Below, piece after piece: positions 24,320 to 25,033 of a stretch of DNA of 25,033 nt. This DNA comes from CAZLKN01 sp964560135. Its GTDB lineage: Bacteria; Actinomycetota; JAICYB01. Below the pieces are notes generated by a model. The model made no database searches, had not been told where the DNA came from, and was given only the letters and a program-made list of their open reading frames with translations. The position numbers and the translations under genes are program-made. The stretch covers positions 1 to 25,033 of the forward strand of contig CAZLKN010000045.1 in assembly GCA_964560135.1 (NCBI GenBank). The letters are read 5' to 3'. Position 1 is the stretch's first letter. Each line of letters starts with the position of its first letter.

Positions 24320-24671
24320 GCTCACCGGCCGGGCCGTCCAACGTGACGACGAACCGGCGCAAGAGGTCGCGTCCGACGAGGAGCTCGTCCGCCGCCGCCA
24401 CGGCCTGAACGTCGACCACTAGGCCTTCGATGAGCACCGAGAGAGCATGGAGGCGCGCCATCCGGCCTCCGGCCACCGTCTCGACTCGTATCGTCCCGAC
24501 CACGGGGAGGTCCAGGACCCGAGCCAGCTCGGCGGGCACGACCGTGCGGTCCGCGCCCGAGTCGAGCAGCGCCGGGACGGCCACCTGTGGAGGTGACCCT
24601 GGAGCGCCGATCAATGCGCCGACGACCGGCATCGGCGGCTCGTAGCGCTCGTCGTACGGGAACCGGCTCAC
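24303..24671 (-). CDS. Retropepsin-like aspartic protease
   Basis: 122 aa, the length of a single-domain retroviral-type protease. The catalytic loop is LLDSGADRTVVP (D37 in DSGA). The second psi-loop motif is LLVGRDLLRRF (97-107), equivalent to the retroviral LLGRD. Such proteins act as dimers, each chain giving one Asp. The start GTG at 24671 overlaps the stop of the upstream gene as GTGA, so the two are coupled. Substrate and role are unknown; similar small proteases often sit next to short RHH or DUF5678-type proteins in bacteria and archaea. The gene's 3' end abuts the truncated dehalogenase. Confidence 0.78.
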   Translation of the reverse strand: MSRFPYDERYEPPMPVVGALIGAPGSPPQVAVPALLDSGADRTVVPAELARVLDLPVVGTIRVETVAGGRMARLHALSVLIEGLVVDVQAVAAADELLVGRDLLRRFVVTLDGPAGELTIGV

Positions 24672-25033
24672 GAGCCCCGGACGCGCGGCCCCCGCACCCT
24701 GACGATCTCCTCCGCCTCGACGCAGCGGGGCATGAAGATCGGACGGGGGCCGAGGTCGGCGAAGATGCGCTCCGATAGCTCGGAGAAGTCGGGGTCGTGG
24801 TCGACGACCTTACCGTCGACGATGGCCAGATATTCACCTTCGTGGCGTTTGAGCAGCCGCTGCTTGTTCTTTTCATACCAAGCGGCGTCGGCCTGCAGCG
24901 CCTCGGGGAGCTGGGCATCGGACTCCCGATCGCCTACCTCGTTCTCGATCGCATCGGCGACGAAGTGAGCGAGTGTCACGCCGCGGCGCGCCGCCTCGAC
25001 CTTCGCGTCCCGGACCACCCGTTCCGGCAATCC
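24668..25033 (-). CDS. RHH-like plus DUF5678-type small protein, partial at window edge
   Basis: The frame is open through the last base, so the N-terminus lies outside; about 121 codons are visible. The visible start, LPERVVRDAKVEAARRGVTL, then AHFVADAIENEV, looks like a ribbon-helix-helix DNA-binding unit (strand, helix A, turn, helix B). The middle part, WYEKNKQRLLKRHEGEYLAI then VDGKVVDHD, matches DUF5678 (an Lys-rich helix followed by a GxYxAIVDGKVV strand pair). It ends with SERIFADLGPRPIFMPRCVE. It is coupled by GTGA to the retropepsin gene. It might be a DNA-binding partner, antitoxin-like regulator, or substrate of the protease; this is inference only. Confidence 0.65.
   Translation of the reverse strand, partial: GLPERVVRDAKVEAARRGVTLAHFVADAIENEVGDRESDAQLPEALQADAAWYEKNKQRLLKRHEGEYLAIVDGKVVDHDPDFSELSERIFADLGPRPIFMPRCVEAEEIVRVRGPRVRGS

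Overview
The window is 25 kb of densely coded, high-G+C DNA with almost no gap over 240 bases. Nearly every third codon position is G or C, and strong AAGGAGG-type ribosome sites sit before many genes. The gene content (a Drr-type exporter, a SigX5-type ECF sigma factor with a SnoaL tail, a TIGR03086/DinB-type protein, flavin/F420-type PPOX proteins, a DhmA-like dehalogenase remnant) points to a chromosomal segment of an actinobacterium. I cannot name the genus. No rRNA, tRNA, CRISPR array or insertion sequence was seen.

Left part (2-10680, all on the minus strand): a UDP-glucuronate decarboxylase-like epimerase, an SDR that lacks the usual YxxxK, a PPOX protein, a MacB/FtsX-type ABC transporter (permease 2279-5149, ATPase 5146-6000) whose ATPase carries a histone-H1-like tail of RKTPA repeats, a DrrAB-type exporter (6148-7946) behind a palindromic operator candidate, an ECF sigma factor, a DinB-type protein, a coding-like tail that may be a gene remnant, a small cupin and a VOC protein.

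Middle part (10813-19444): a small His-containing membrane protein; a metal-binding cupin divergent from a TetR regulator with a 20-bp operator between them that overlaps a TATACT box; three secreted alpha/beta hydrolases in tandem (12546-17068), the last two recent duplicates, divergent from a PucR/CdaR-type regulator; then an SdpR-SdpI (autorepressor and immunity-like membrane protein) pair with an AT-rich inverted repeat at its promoter.

Right part (19531-25033): a PPOX protein and a BBE-type FAD oxidoreductase translationally coupled by ATGA, preceded by a TPR-LuxR regulator and, upstream of that, a 28-codon ORF with a perfect Shine-Dalgarno; a membrane protein with a soluble beta-type tail; a broken haloalkane dehalogenase start; and a retropepsin-like protease coupled to an RHH/DUF5678-type protein that runs off the window.

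Items most worth a second look: a ~50-bp palindrome-ended repeat present twice (13854 and 19468), the 28-codon ORF before the LuxR regulator, the retropepsin/DUF5678 module sitting exactly at the break of the dehalogenase gene, and the RKTPA tail on the ABC ATPase.
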